A stretch of DNA of 64,000 nucleotides from Gordionus sp. m RMFG-2023 (lineage: Eukaryota; Nematomorpha; Gordioida; Chordodea; Parachordodidae): assembly GCF_954871325.1 (NCBI RefSeq), contig NC_088777.1:34015366-34079365 (forward strand), given 5' to 3'. A model generated the notes under the pieces. That model saw nothing but the letters and a program-made list of their open reading frames with translations. It did not search any database and was not told where the DNA came from. Of this stretch, positions 18,251-29,800 are shown one piece after another. Positions within the stretch are counted from its first letter, which is position 1. Every line of letters begins with the position of its first letter. The position numbers and the translations under genes are program-made.

Positions 18251-18865
18251 TCTAAAAAATTATCTATCAAAAGATATATAATAGATAAAATTAAGTAAAA
18301 TATAAATATATAAAAATCATTTTAAAATTATATATTAAAAAAAATACCAATCAAAAAAATATATTTAAAAAAATTTATTAAAAAAATCATATAACACAAA
18401 AAATAAAAAAAATTAGCGATCAAAAGATATATCAAGTAAAAAAAATATATTTAAAAAAAAATATCAATCAAAAAAATATATTGAAAAATATATATATATA
18501 TTTAAAAAAAAAATAAAAAATAATAAAAAAATATATCATATAACACAAAAAATAAAAAAAATTAGCGATCAAAAGATATATCAAGTAAAAAAATTATATT
18601 TAAAAAAAAATATCAATCAAAAAAATATATTGAAAAAAAAATATAAAATTTAAAAATAAAACAAATTAATAATTAATCTTAAAAAATTATTAATAATAAC
18701 GAAAAAATTATTAATAATATAATATTACAAAAATTACACATTGCCGAATATTTCACATTGCCGCTAACATATATACATACACCTTTTGACTAATACCCTT
18801 AAAAAATTATAATATATTATATTTAAAGATGTGATGGAGCACAACAAAATTTTATATTTATATAG

Positions 18866-19014
18866 CCCTGCGCGAATTAAAAGAAACACTTTTGTAATCC
18901 CAGGGAAGCAAATGGGCGAGTGGAGGATCTCTGAAGGTAAAATGTAATATTTAAACCTATTTAAAATTTAATCAGACATAATGAGAGTCACAGCCTGGAT
19001 CCAAAAAGAAGACT
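18866..19014 (+). CDS. Two exon-like segments of an unknown gene
   Basis: After acceptor TATATAG the segment 18866-18936 reads PARIKRNTFVIPGKQMGEWR then ISE in frame 2 and ends at GAAG|GTAAAA. A 39-bp gap with GT...AG ends follows, and 18976-19014 continues as DIMRVTAWIQKED before GTAAGC at 19015. Codon variety is higher than in neighbouring DNA and the phases agree. I recognise no family and see no start or stop codon that completes it. A chance frame is possible. Confidence 0.3.
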
Positions 19015-19760
19015 GTAAGCTTATCGCATATGCTTTTAGTTTAAGTATATTAAAACAAAGTCTACTTAATTTATTTCTGATTTTATCATTTATACTAAAT
19101 ATAATTATTTATAAATTTAAAATAGCTCATAGTTAAAATTAGAAAATAGCAAAATCATTTGTTGAACACCTATTAAAATTTGGAGATTTGATTTTTTCCG
19201 AAAATGCATTCATTTTTTTATGTGAAAAATACCTCCTACTTTATAAAACTCAAAAAATGTGGTTCATGATCAGTTATTTTAAAATTTTTCACATACTGGA
19301 ATTACATGGATTGATTAAATTAAGATTACTTTTAAGATTCCGTTAATCAATAAGAGCGATGCAAATATCATAATTACAGAGAGTCCTAATTCAAGTCCCC
19401 AAGCGATATTGAAAACTAAAAAATAATATTTTAATTTAAAAAAATATATATGGTAAGTAAAAAAAACACTCGGTTTAACAATATAAATACTAAAATTTCT
19501 GATCATCCGCTTGGTAGAAACTTATGATATGACAACAATTCATGAAAAATAATAAAAGCACTTTAAGTCATTGATTTCATAAAAGAGAAAAATAAGGACA
19601 TTACAAATCAATATAACAAAATATCGGTGAATGTTAGTTACGTGCCAAGTCACCCTATTTAAAATGCAATAAGTTTCATTTTTTTTAAATATATTATGAG
19701 ATGAAATCACGCGGTCGCTGCCTATATATTTTATATCATATACCAACACAGAACCACCTA
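19015..19760. other. Intergenic AT-rich sequence
   Basis: Two minus-strand frames of 63 and 69 codons (19315-19506, 19540-19749) have hydrophobic, AT-driven translations and no family resemblance; I do not call them genes. Confidence 0.4.
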
Positions 19761-19764
19761 GGTG

Positions 19765-19862
19765 ATTTCAGAAAGAAAACTAGATCCTTACTGAATTCGA
19801 ACCCAGATCTATCGGATTAGTGATCCCCGTACTTACATACTAGGTGGCCTAGTAGGTATCCG
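19765..19862 (-). mobile_element. tRNA-like SINE head (minus strand)
   Basis: On the minus strand a B box GGTTCGAATTC (19793-19803) is preceded by GGCCACCTAGTATGTAAGTA and CACTAATCCGATAGATCTGG, the usual spacing of a tRNA-derived Pol III promoter. It resembles the sequence at 2388-2472 in design. The flanks contain CACCTAGGTG. Not an intact tRNA. Confidence 0.45.
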
Positions 19863-19929
19863 AAAACTACGATTTTTAAAATATATATTATAACCATATG
19901 TTGAAGTGTCGCTCAAACACAAAAATATA

Positions 19930-20400
19930 AAATACCAATTCGTTTAACACTGCTTAGTCTAGCCGATTTTTTTGGCTAAGGCTAAACCTTCAATTGATTT
20001 TGAATAGCTAACATTCTGCTTTACTGTAAATTTAATAATTCAGAAGGGTGTGACAATTGTCATACGTCATTTTAAAACTTTTCCAATGTTTTTAATGAAA
20101 ATAGGTAATAATTAATATTTTAAATCTGTTGTAGTTGAAATTCAATAATAATGTAATTCAGAAGATTGATAATTGCCATATTCGACATTTTAAAACTTTT
20201 TTAGCCAAAATAAATTGACTCAGGCTTAGCCTAGGCCGAAATAAATCAGCTCAGACATAGCCTTAACTAAAATAAATCGGCTAAGGCTTAGCTTAACTAA
20301 AAAAAAATTAGCTAAGGCTTAGCCAAAACCAATTTTAAAAAATTCGGCTTAGGCCTAGCTTTCGCTAAAAAATCGACTATTACCTAACTATAGTAGTTAA
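19930..20400. repeat. Minisatellite of GGCTTAGCC / AAATCGGC units plus a lone satellite core
   Basis: From about 20205 to 20380 a unit of roughly 28-32 bp (GGCTTAGCCTTAACTAAAAT with AAATCGGCTAA) is repeated five or six times with changes; a related piece in the other orientation lies at 19953-19995. At 20047-20062 is a single GTGACAATTGTCAT, the satellite core, isolated from its arrays. Confidence 0.7.
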
Positions 20401-20834
20401 AAATAACCTAAAAAAATCCATAGGTTTCTCTTCCCAGTAACTATTAACAGATTGTAATTTATTAACAATGTTATATAGTAAGAAAAATGTGAGGGATGGA
20501 AGGGGGGGATAAAAATTCAGAAAAATATCTAAAATAGTATGTTGGCATGCTGGTTTATATTTAAAATGAGATATTCACAAGAATATTGAGCCTTCATTTT
20601 AAAATACCCTAAAAAATAATTTCTTTTTTTTAAAAAAACGGTTAGTTTCTATTTTCCAATTTAAATATAATAGCCGTGTTAATATTTATGATGTAGCACC
20701 TAAAACCCATTTCTATGGGGAAGGGGGGGGGGGGCAAATCAATAAAAAAATAAAGATAAATTTTTTTATTACTACATACATTCTTTATAAATAATTTATG
20801 CTAATATTTATGGTAATACATTTTTGCAATCATT
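20401..20834. other. Non-coding with a long G tract
   Basis: A run of thirteen G near 20722-20735 after GGGGAA, and a shorter G run near 20502. No gene or repeat unit recognised. Confidence 0.4.
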
Positions 20835-21154
20835 CAGAGTTTGGAATCCGGACCAAAAAGGATTCTAGTTCCAGTTTTTAGAAAATTTAAAAAGAGTTTT
20901 GGTGCTTATATTTATTCAGAGGATACAATTTAAACTCAGTTAATAAGCAATTTTTTTAAATAAATCACAAACTTGACAATAAATTAACCGTTTAAAATAA
21001 ATCATAAAATTTTGAATATTATACTTTTGATGACACAGTTCTGGAAATTTCAAAAGGGATTTGGGTTCCGCTTCTCGTAAATTTTATGAGAACGTTTCGG
21101 TTCAGGTTCTTTGATTGGACTCGGTACAGAGGGCCGCTTCTAGTTCCAAACTCT
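20835..21154. mobile_element. hAT-type MITE, CAGAGTTTGGAA ends
   Basis: Inverted ends CAGAGTTTGGAA (20835) and TTCCAAACTCT (to 21154) enclose about 320 bp rich in GGTTC/GGAACC-like words and without a frame. Flanks CAATCATT and TAATTATT match at 6 of 8 positions. Confidence 0.7.
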
Positions 21155-21424
21155 TAATTATTTTTAAAAAATGTGAGGATACAATAGATTCATTCAAGAA
21201 TGCATTAATAAAAAATCAAGTGTTTTTGTGAACAGTCTTTCATTAAGATGTCATTAATCAGGCGATTGTGCAACTAATACTGGATATTACCAATGACCGA
21301 CCTCGCTCACTGACAATTAAGGATGACATATTTGTGTTTTTTTGGTATTTTTACCGTTCCCTTAGCCTGCCAGAAATAAATTTATTTCTTACCAATAATA
21401 ATAGGGTCCAATAATAGGGCCTTT

Positions 21425-22165
21425 AAAAAAATAATTCCAACCGAAATTTTTCTTTTTAAATACCCGGATCGGGCCAAAAAAAATTTTAAATACCCGAGCC
21501 CGGCTGAAATTTTAAATCGCCATTATTATATATAAAAATTGAAAATAAATAGAATATATTTAAAAATTATGTATCATAGAACAATATATCACATATCACT
21601 TATCATGAAAATGTTTGTTGAAAATAAATGATTAATTTTAAAAAGTTATTATATATGAACTTCATATTCGCTGAAAAACGATCCTTAAAATGCCGAATAG
21701 GTATATTTTGATTTTTTTAAAAAACCAAGGCCTTAGAAAAAATTTAGGGACAAATAATATTTTTTAAGAAAATCAGGGCCGAAAATAATAAAACCCGGGC
21801 CACTTTTAACCGAGGCAAAAAAAATTTTATTTATTTAAATCAAGGCCGAGCCATGCAAATGATACCTCTGCTGGTCTCTTATAAATAGTTTTGTTTTTTG
21901 TCTTTTTTAAGTGAAAAAGTTGTGAGACGGGCCTTGATAAAATTTTTTAGGCTTTGTATATGATTTTTCAAAGACCTGCCCAGCCTGCCTGGGTACACAA
22001 GCCGTATTTAAATTTTTATAAATATATCCTGGCCGAGCCTAAAAATTATTTTTAAAAATACGCGGGCTGGGCCGTTAATTATAAAATAGAATATTTTAAA
22101 TCGCCATTATTAGCTATAAAAGTTAAGAATAAATGTAATATATTTTTAAATGTTATCTTTGCAAG
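21425..22165. repeat. CCCGGGCC / AAATTTT degenerate repeat with flanking duplication
   Basis: AAATACCCGAGCCCGGCTG-type words alternate with A/T runs. TTTTAAATCGCCATTATTA plus about 45 further bases occurs at 21506 and, diverged, at 22093, so the block is bracketed by direct copies about 587 bp apart. No coding capacity. Confidence 0.5.
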
Positions 22166-22930
22166 TCTCTATGATTTTTATGGAGGTGTTTAAATTATAT
22201 TGAATCTATCAAAAATTGTGTATTTTTTCTTACACTAGGCTTGAAATAATTTGGATCCTTGGCAATTTCCTTGGTAGAATTTAATTTATACTTTATTTTC
22301 TTTATTCATAGGTATATTTTATTTTGTTAAAAACACGAAATATCACCTAATTTATTTGTATATACAGGTATGTAATAAGTGGTTGGAGGGGAGGTAAGGG
22401 GACAAATACCCCTTCCTCTCCCCTTCTCATAACTAAAAAAATGTAAATTATTTTAAACAATTTTTGAAGAAATAAATATTTTCATGAATTGCAAACAATC
22501 CTTATTTTAAAATTGTTATATTCTATTATAAATAGACTTTTATGAGTGCCCTTGGAGAAATATCGGAATAGCCTGAACCAGATATTTCATCTGAAATGTA
22601 CATTATGAGCTTCAATAGGACAGCCGATTTATTTTTCGTTGGAATGTATAAATAAATTATTAGGTTACACAACTAGCAATATATTTCATTTCACAAGATA
22701 TCTACGATTGTTGAAGCGAAACCAAAGCGATATGAATAGTTTTAGTAAGTTCAACTATCACTGAGGCAAACATAATTCTAATATTTGCGTTGCCTTGATT
22801 AAAGTTTGCTACAAAATAACAATCTTTACACTTCTTATCCAAATCAAAGAAGGACTTGTGATTCTTTAATTTTATAATCTTGGAATTAAAGATAAATTCT
22901 AATAGATAATCATCCAAGAAGCGTCATAAA
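22166..22930. other. Non-coding, no clear feature
   Basis: A GGGGAGGTAAGGGGACAAAT / CCCCTTCCTCTCCCC pair near 22390-22425 can form a small hairpin. The minus-strand frame at 22702-22917 has no recognisable family. Confidence 0.35.
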
Positions 22931-22934
22931 AGCA

Positions 22935-23123
22935 TTGTATACTTTAAAATATATCAAAATTGCTATATATTTTGGCAAAAATACCACATTAAGCACAAGC
23001 TCAAATGCAATGACTTTATCTTCATTACAGAAATTAAAAACCTATCTCAAAACTATGAAATCAGAAAATCGATTTAATGGATTAGTTTTAATATTTGTTC
23101 TAATAAATTTATGTAATAATTAG
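22935..23123 (+). pseudogene. hAT transposase C-terminal scrap
   Basis: The frame ends LSSLQKLKTYLKTMKSENRF then NGLVLIFV, matching the hAT dimerisation region of the ZMYM/DUF4371 group, typically ERSFSTLRRLKTYLRxTM..ERLNGLALL. The Glu-Arg before the Ser block is replaced, and nothing convincing of the rest of the transposase was found upstream. It is an old fragment of a DNA transposon. Confidence 0.65.
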
Positions 23124-23129
23124 TTCTAA

Positions 23130-24470
23130 TAAATTTTAATGTTTATTTTATATGTAATAAAAAAATAGCAAAAAGGTTCATAGAAATGTTAAGATAGTTT
23201 TTTTTTAAATGTTTTTTTTTATCCTTGTAAAATGTTTTAAAATGATTATGGTCCAACTCAAGGAAATTATTTTTAGTCACATAACCTGTCAGATTTGAGA
23301 AGTAATAGATCTTTGCTAAAAATTTTAAGGGAAAAATTTTTCAAATGCCATTTAAGTTTCATTTGTTAAACCCTGGCATATAATACAACATTCAATGAAT
23401 AAATTTTAACAAATATCGGCTGATTATAATGTTTACATCCCATGCTTATGAAGTCATAATATAAGCTAAAATTTTTGAGAAAAAAAATTTTAAAACAGAA
23501 CTTCTACTTCTCGTATTTGAGGTGGATTGATTTCTTGTGCGTCCTGGTGATCTATTCCACCATATCAAATAGTATATTCTAGTTGCAGCTTCTAGAACGA
23601 AATATATCTATAAAAAGGATAAAACCATTTTGTTTTAAAAAGTAAAAATATTGGTGTATCCAAGATTTTCATTTTCTTCCTTTCCTTATAAATTTTATTG
23701 AAGGCTTTATAGGTTCATTTTTTGAATGCCTTTGGCCTGATAACTCTTTAATTTGGTTTTATACTCTTTTTAAAAATAAGTGTTTTTTTCTGAAAATTTT
23801 TGAATGTACTTATTATAAAATATTAATAACTTGCCACCCTATTCTAAATTAAATTAAATTGCCATAAATTATATTTTTATAACTATTAACTTTCAATATT
23901 AATGCGATGTAATCTTAGTTTATGATTATTATAGAGGTAGGCTATGGGCTTATAATTACATATTAAGACTAAAATCAATCCATTAATCAATAATTATTGA
24001 AGATATTCGAATCTTAGTAAATAGTATTCAAATCAAAATGAACGCCACTCTAACATTATTGAATCAAATTGATCACCAATATTTAAATTAATTCTGCAGA
24101 TAAATTAAAGGTCTGCCTCACCTCTTCACTGTTCTTGTTTAATATTAAGTGCGGTATTGTTTTATGTTAAAAATACATTTTTAAAGTTATGTTTTGAATA
24201 ATACGCGGTTATCCATCTCCTATGAATCAGAAAACTCAAATTTCATAATGGTGTCATGATAACAAATATTTCTCAAATTTCATAATGGTGTCCTGATAAC
24301 AAATATTTCGGAAATATTGATTGAGTTAGGGAAAGTGTTATAGCCCAGCAAGATTTCTGATTGAAAAATTTATTGATGTGAAATAGACATTCATGTGAAT
24401 AAATCTGAATAAAGTTTAGGGCTTTTTATTTTATTTTATGAGGTAAACATTTAATATCTTAATTTTTTTT
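23130..24470. other. Non-coding; one 37-bp tandem duplication
   Basis: CAAATTTCATAATGGTGTC(A/C)TGATAACAAATATTTC is present twice in a row at about 24237-24310. Around 23700-23790 GGCTTT, GCCTTTGGCC and the sequence around them weakly recall the inner arm of the fold-back element. No gene seen. Confidence 0.45.
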
Positions 24471-24479
24471 TTATCTAAT

Positions 24480-24995
24480 TCTGCCATCTTTGAAACAAAG
24501 AAAAGGTCTTTGTTGACATGTCAGCAAAAAAAAATAATACAATGGGAGAAAGAACATCAATCCTGGAATAGATCTTAATGGATGCAGTTAATCTTATTGA
24601 TGTATGTAAAGAGTTTTATAATACGAAAGCCAGGTGAATCTTTTAACCCTGATTATCTTAAAAGGGCCCTCAAATTCGCAACAATTATTATGTACTACTG
24701 CAAGATGGGAAAGGTCTAGATAACATGCTGAAAGAATTATAAATTCATCTAAATATTACATCATATTTGATCAGAAGACTTCATTGATTTGGCAAATGTA
24801 TGGTTTCCGCAAGGGGATTTTATTTTCAATAAAATAATGAGTCATGTCTTAGATCAAAATCAACTAATATATTTTTATCAGATGACGGTTTGGCTTTATT
24901 AAAATAGTCTTCATAAGCCCCTATTTAAGTGTAATAGAAAATATATCTGGGCTTTTATATACAAAAATGACATATGCAACCATAAGACGAGAGTG
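24480..24995 (+). pseudogene. Tc1/mariner transposase relic
   Basis: Pieces in several frames follow the order of a Tc1/mariner transposase: a FNPDYLKRALKF block (near 24640), a block resembling the FQQDNAxxHT region (near 24760), and near the end SPYLSVIENISGLLYTKM, matching the family's SPDLNPIENxWGxL motif with the last catalytic Asp replaced by Tyr. Many frame breaks and stops; non-functional. I did not find its terminal repeats. Confidence 0.5.
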
Positions 24996-25204
24996 ATGAT
25001 TAATTTCAATTTAAAAATTATTTTATCAGCTTAAATTTGTAACTCTTACTGAGATAGTTTTTAAATAAATTATTCAACCGCCCCAAACACACACGACCTA
25101 AACCTGAGGACCTAGAGTGATAAAAAAATTAAATAATAAGGTATTTGAGGGCGAAGCCTCCATCCCTCATGAATTATTCCACTTCATTATATATTAAGCA
25201 TTTT

Positions 25205-25425
25205 ACTCTAATAAAGCCTCTACCCTGGAAATTGATTTTAAGAAAATATAGATTTCTAATTTAGCATTAAACTTTTTACTTTAACGCCTTTCTTAGTGAA
25301 AATTAATTTAGGAAAATTATTTCTAGTTTCACATCAAACTTTTTACTTTAATAAAGCCTTTTTAGAAGCGGAAATGAATACTAAAAAATATTTCTAATTT
25401 TTATATCAAACTTTTTACCAAAAAT
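25205..25425. repeat. Tandem repeat of 70-76 bp, three copies
   Basis: Each unit has AAAGCCT(C/T)T, a GGAAAT(T)GA-like stretch, ATTTCTA(A/G)TTT and ends CATCAAACTTTTTACTTTAA or a variant. Copies begin near 25208, 25283 and 25352. Confidence 0.7.
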
Positions 25426-25859
25426 ATATTACCAGTGTAATGTACGCCGAAAGTAAGCTCCCAGTCCTCAGTGAATAAAAATAACAGCATTTTTTGAGAA
25501 TGGCCATGATATTTCAAACCCTATTGTTTTTTTTAAATTAAAATTTTATAAAATAAAATGATATAAAATAAATGCAATATTATTTTTAACAGGTAAATAT
25601 TATATGTTTTGAACTCAAGGCTGTTTTTACATTTTACGATTCCATTTCCCCTTTCCGCATTTGTTATTATTATTAACCGGAGTTATTATTATAATGAAAA
25701 AGAAATGTAAATATTTAAATAGCTACTAATTAATTTATTAACAAATATAATTATTTAATTACCTTATTCATAATGTAATTTTAATAATTTATGATTTAAA
25801 AAAAAATAAACGAAGGTTAAGAATCAATAAAAAAAATTTTTTTTATAATAATAAATAAA
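25426..25859. other. AT-rich non-coding stretch
   Basis: No gene or repeat recognised before the hAT nest. Confidence 0.4.
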
Positions 25860-25885
25860 TTTCCGGGTTATTTCGGGGAAATTTC

Positions 25886-28402
25886 CAGTGTTGTTAAACG
25901 CTATTTTATAAAAAAAGTAGCGCGCTATCGCTACCGCTATCGTTTTCAAATGAGTAGCGCGCTATTAGCTACTTTTAAAATAAAGTAGCTAAAGCTACTT
26001 TTTACGCTACTTTGATTTTTTTTTTAAATATTTTTTTTTACGTAACTTTATTTCCACAAATAAAATATTGATATAAAAACATGACTATAATTTGTTACAT
26101 ATATATATATAATTTATTTATTATTGCACTTTAATAATAATAACATTTCGGTACTGTCATCCCCAAGTCTAGAGCGACGTTTAGAAAGTATAAGCTTTGC
26201 CATACTAAATAATCGTTCAGCACTAGCACTTAAGGGCAACGCAGTATTAAATTTAATAAACAAACTTTTTATATGAAAAAAATCATCAAAAATATTTAAA
26301 TTAGTATTTTTAGATTTAAAAAAAGCATCTAGAGGTTAATTAAAAATACTTCAGTATATTCTTTAATAAAAGTATGCTCCTCCACATTAAAATACTGTAT
26401 TCCCATTTGATCCAATATATAATTCATTTCCATTTTTTTCTCATCTAGAAACAATGCTAAAAGTTTCATAGCATTGTAAACACTATTCCATCTTGTAGTG
26501 TTTGGTGTCAATAAATAACGTCCTAATTTTATTTTGAAAATATCAGACGTCTTTGATGACTTATTTTATTTATTCCAAAGAGCTTGGCATTTAGAAAATG
26601 TAGATCTTGATACTCTTTTAAAATCCTCATTTAATAATGCTTCTTCAGCATCCACTGTCGCAATTAAATTTAGGTTGTGGCAGGAACAACGATGATGGCT
26701 AGGTAACATAGAAGACTTTATTGAAGATCCTAAATATTATAAATTTTATTTTATATTGGTGAAAAATTAAATATAAAATAATTTAAAACCAAGGATGTCA
26801 TGAACATCAATTATCTCAAACTCCATTTCATCATCCTCTTCTTGTTTTTCATCTTCAATATTTTTGTCAGGAATATTACTAGTATTGTTATTATTATTAT
26901 CTTCCCCAAATATTCTATATTATTTATATCATATTATAATAAATTTAAAACCTGAAGGCCTTCAGGAAATTAGACCCATTATCCGTAATCATCTTACAAA
27001 CCTTGTTTTGAATTTTGTAAGACCTATGGATTTCTGCAATAATATTGGCTAGAATGTCATAAGTCTGACAGCCAATTATTCTCTTTAGAGCTAACGCTAC
27101 AGATTTTCGTTTAAGATTTTAGGATCAATCCAATGTGCAGTTACTCCTAAATAAGCTCTAAAAATATGACATATTATAAATCAGAAAATAAACATTTTTA
27201 CCTTCTATTGTGAGTCCAGCAATCTGCCGTTGTACAGACGTAGGAGACATCTGATATATTTAATATCAAAGATTCTTTCATTTCCTTAAAGCTCTCCAAA
27301 ATTCTTGCCATCAATGTCTGCCGGCAAAATATCTTGGTCCGTGGAGAAAAAGTGTTTATCATCTTTATAAAAGAATCATTTTCCACCAAGGATAATGGTT
27401 GAACTGTATCTATTATAAAGTTCATAATGACTTTGTCAGCCAATTTTTGGGATACACCAGGTGTTGATGAATCCAAATTGGTTAATTTTGTTTGTATTAA
27501 ATTTGATTTGGAAGTGGGTTTATCTTCTTCCATTACCCCAAAACTTTTGAGATATTTTTCAATCTCTTTATAATTTGAAGTGTGCACAGTCTAAAATAAA
27601 AATTATGTAGGAGATAAGTACATAAAAATGATTGAAATAACTATTTTAAAATGTTTTAAATAATTTAGATAAAATTTATGAATATATACAAAAAATGATT
27701 GGTTTTTGATTTTAATTTATTTTAAAAATTAAAGATTAGCCTACACATTGATATTAAATTTGTTTAATATATTACCTTTAAATGTTTTTTCAAATTAAAG
27801 TTGCTCGTATGATTTGAAGAGATAATTTTGCGGCACATCTTGCACCGAAACCGATATCCAGTATTAATTTTTTCTTCAAGGTTAAAGTATTTCTTGAATT
27901 TTGGGAAAGGATCATCTATATTGCTCATTTTCCAAAGAAATTTCAATATCTTCAACAATCTCACACATAATAAGATTTATAATGCTTAATATAAAATGTA
28001 AAATGAAATCTAAAATAAGATAAAAGCAAGGACATATCAATAACGTAATTTCAAAAATATATAATTTAATGAATGCGCGAAATATAAATTAAATACAGAT
28101 TGCTATTTAACAACTGTTTATATCTAATATATAACAATAATATATATTTTTAAATATAAATATAAATTTCAAAATTAAATTAAATAAAAGGATTATAATT
28201 TTAGATTTTATAAAAAATATATTTTAATAATTTTAGATGTATTTATTATGTAAAATTAAAAGTAGCGAAGTAGCAGTAGCGCGCTACTTCGCTACTTTCT
28301 AAATTAGTAGCGAGCTACCGCTATCGCTATTTTTTTAAAAAGTAGCGCGCTATAGCTACCGCTACTGAAAAAAGTAGCGCGCTATAGTAGCGCGCTACAC
28401 TG
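25886..28402 (-). mobile_element. hAT-1 copy 1, zBED-type, complete ends
   Basis: Begins CAGTGTTGTTAAACG and ends CGCGCTACACTG; exact 8-bp target duplication GAAATTTC at 25878-25885 and 28403-28410. Both subterminal regions are packed with AGTAGCGCGCTA / TAGCGATAGCGG words that can pair with each other. The minus strand carries transposase pieces in order: BED finger, N-terminal exon, catalytic and dimerisation parts. Two further copies lie at 43.4 and 49.2 kb. Confidence 0.93.
26160..27964 (-). pseudogene. hAT-1 transposase (broken, spliced)
   Basis: A transposase of the BED-finger hAT group, acting on its own element ends. On the minus strand: 27964-27764 gives a BED zinc finger (CKMCRKII, then HTSNFNLKKHLK: C-x2-C and H-x4-H spacing); 27587-27198 the N-terminal block FIIDTVQPLSLVEN, ending CTTADCWTHNRR at a donor; about 26990-26950 ITDNGSN; 26511-26329 TTRWNSVYNAMKLL; 26260-26165 the dimerisation block AERLFSMAKLILSKRRSRLG. 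Between these pieces the frame is interrupted by stops and shifts, so no full protein is predicted. Copy 3 has the same intron after WTHNRR. Confidence 0.8.
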
Positions 28403-28653
28403 GAAATTTCCCTGGAAATTTGGGAATAATGGGAAAATATGGAAACAACGGGAAAAAACGGCAAACTATCTTTGTAATACTTTGCAGGTCAATATTGATT
28501 TTTTTCATGTTTTATTGAAAATATATAGATTATAAACATTATAATTAAACATGATTTAATTTCAACTAATTTATGATTTCTTTACATGTTTCATTTGAAA
28601 TATATGGACTATAAACAATATTTAAACAAATATGATTTAATTGGAGTAATTTT

Positions 28654-29800
28654 TTAGTTATCTTCGTTTGAAGAGGAAAATGATTCCAAATCAGAGCTTG
28701 AAATTCTTGAATCCAGCAATTTATCATTTGCAAAAATTTCTTTTCCCATAAAATGAAGATTGGCTCTTATAAAAACTAATTTTAGAACCTTACCATTTTT
28801 TATTCTTTTTCTAGATTTCGAATGAATATTTGCATATGAGGACCATATTCTTTCGAACGCTGCACTCATCGTTGACACTGATAAAATCCTATGGCTAGGG
28901 TCGATATGTATTGATATAACATATACATAAAATATTAAATAACACAATTTTTACGATTAGAAAAAGAGTTAGGTTATTGTTTACTAAAATATAAAAGTAT
29001 TTAAATTTTCCACCAAGTCACTGGATCTGTAAATGATGCGCCTTGCCATATTAAAAAAATCTTCCCTTGCACGATATTTGGATAGGTTTCCCATTACTCT
29101 CGCAATATCGAAATCTAGATATCCAGAAAATCGATTAATGATATCCAACCCCTTTGCAACTTCATTGTCTTTTAAACTAAACCTTGGGTCATGACCATTA
29201 TAATGTATGTCCTGGTAAAAAAAAATTTCGGCTTTTAATAAACTGCTTAATTTCTGAAATCTCACTTTTTACAATAGATTTGATATTGTTTTATATACGT
29301 TAAATGTCTTCCCCTGGTATGAATAAATACTTGAGGGACATCTGATAAATTGGCTTTATCCCCTTCCACTATCTCTATTTGTGCAAATATGACTTTTATA
29401 AAATTGTATAAGTGCATTAAACCCCCATTGATCGAGAAGAGTATAGTCACTTATCTCGATCAGTAAATATATCAAGAATTGTCATTTCCTGTAGAATATC
29501 TTTATTTTATAACAAGTTATTTATCATCAAAATTATACCTGCCTAACGAGTTGGGCTAGACAACTTTAGGAAAACAATTTTATCATTATTTCTTGTTTTT
29601 CTTTTAAGGTTGATAAAAGAATATTGTTAGATATTACATATTTGATGATATTTTTAGCTATTGTGACTAAAATTTGAATCGATAATATCTTATTTGCTGT
29701 GTCCTTTAGAAGTAGATTTAATCTATGAGCGGCACATCCAATGTATTCAATAGTTAGATCATTACAAGGTCCATGCTTTTTCCATATTGCTTGCATTGTC
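28654..29800 (-). pseudogene. hAT-2 transposase C-terminal half
   Basis: Minus-strand frames at 29796-29566, 29450-29262, 29265-28984 and 28947-28654. In order they show MQAIWKKHGPCNDL and GCAAHRLNLLLKD (conserved Cys/His region), EGDKANLSDVPQVF, and the dimerisation block SAAFERIWSSYANIHSKSRK with KVLKLVFIRANL. Frames change between the blocks, so it is non-functional. The start is not visible; the N-terminal BED part would be expected between 29800 and 30040. Confidence 0.8.

Larger units (their letters stand above)
12862..18800. mobile_element. Giant fold-back (long inverted repeat) element with satellite arms
   Basis: Two arms are reverse complements around a loop at about 15222-15405. 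Inner arms: CCAAATCAGACACATTTGG near 15139 against CCAAATGTGTCTGATTTGG near 15458; GCTAGGCTCTCTCTTTGAA near 14942 against its complement near 15658. Roughly 9 in 10 bases match where I aligned them. Outer arms carry satellite (13.83-14.29 and 16.08-18.25 kb), then A/T sequence with TTAGCGATCAAAAGATATAT or its complement, then terminal TATGTTAGCGGCAATRTGAAAT (12893; complement at 18753). A segment of about 570 bp (12960-13530) occurs in the left arm only. No transposase was found; long inverted repeats with internal tandem repeats resemble fold-back transposons. Confidence 0.75.

Noticed and set aside
12862-18800. Inverted repeat as an assembly artefact
   Set aside because: The arms differ at many sites, in satellite copy number and by a 570-bp segment, which a simple inverted-join artefact would not produce.
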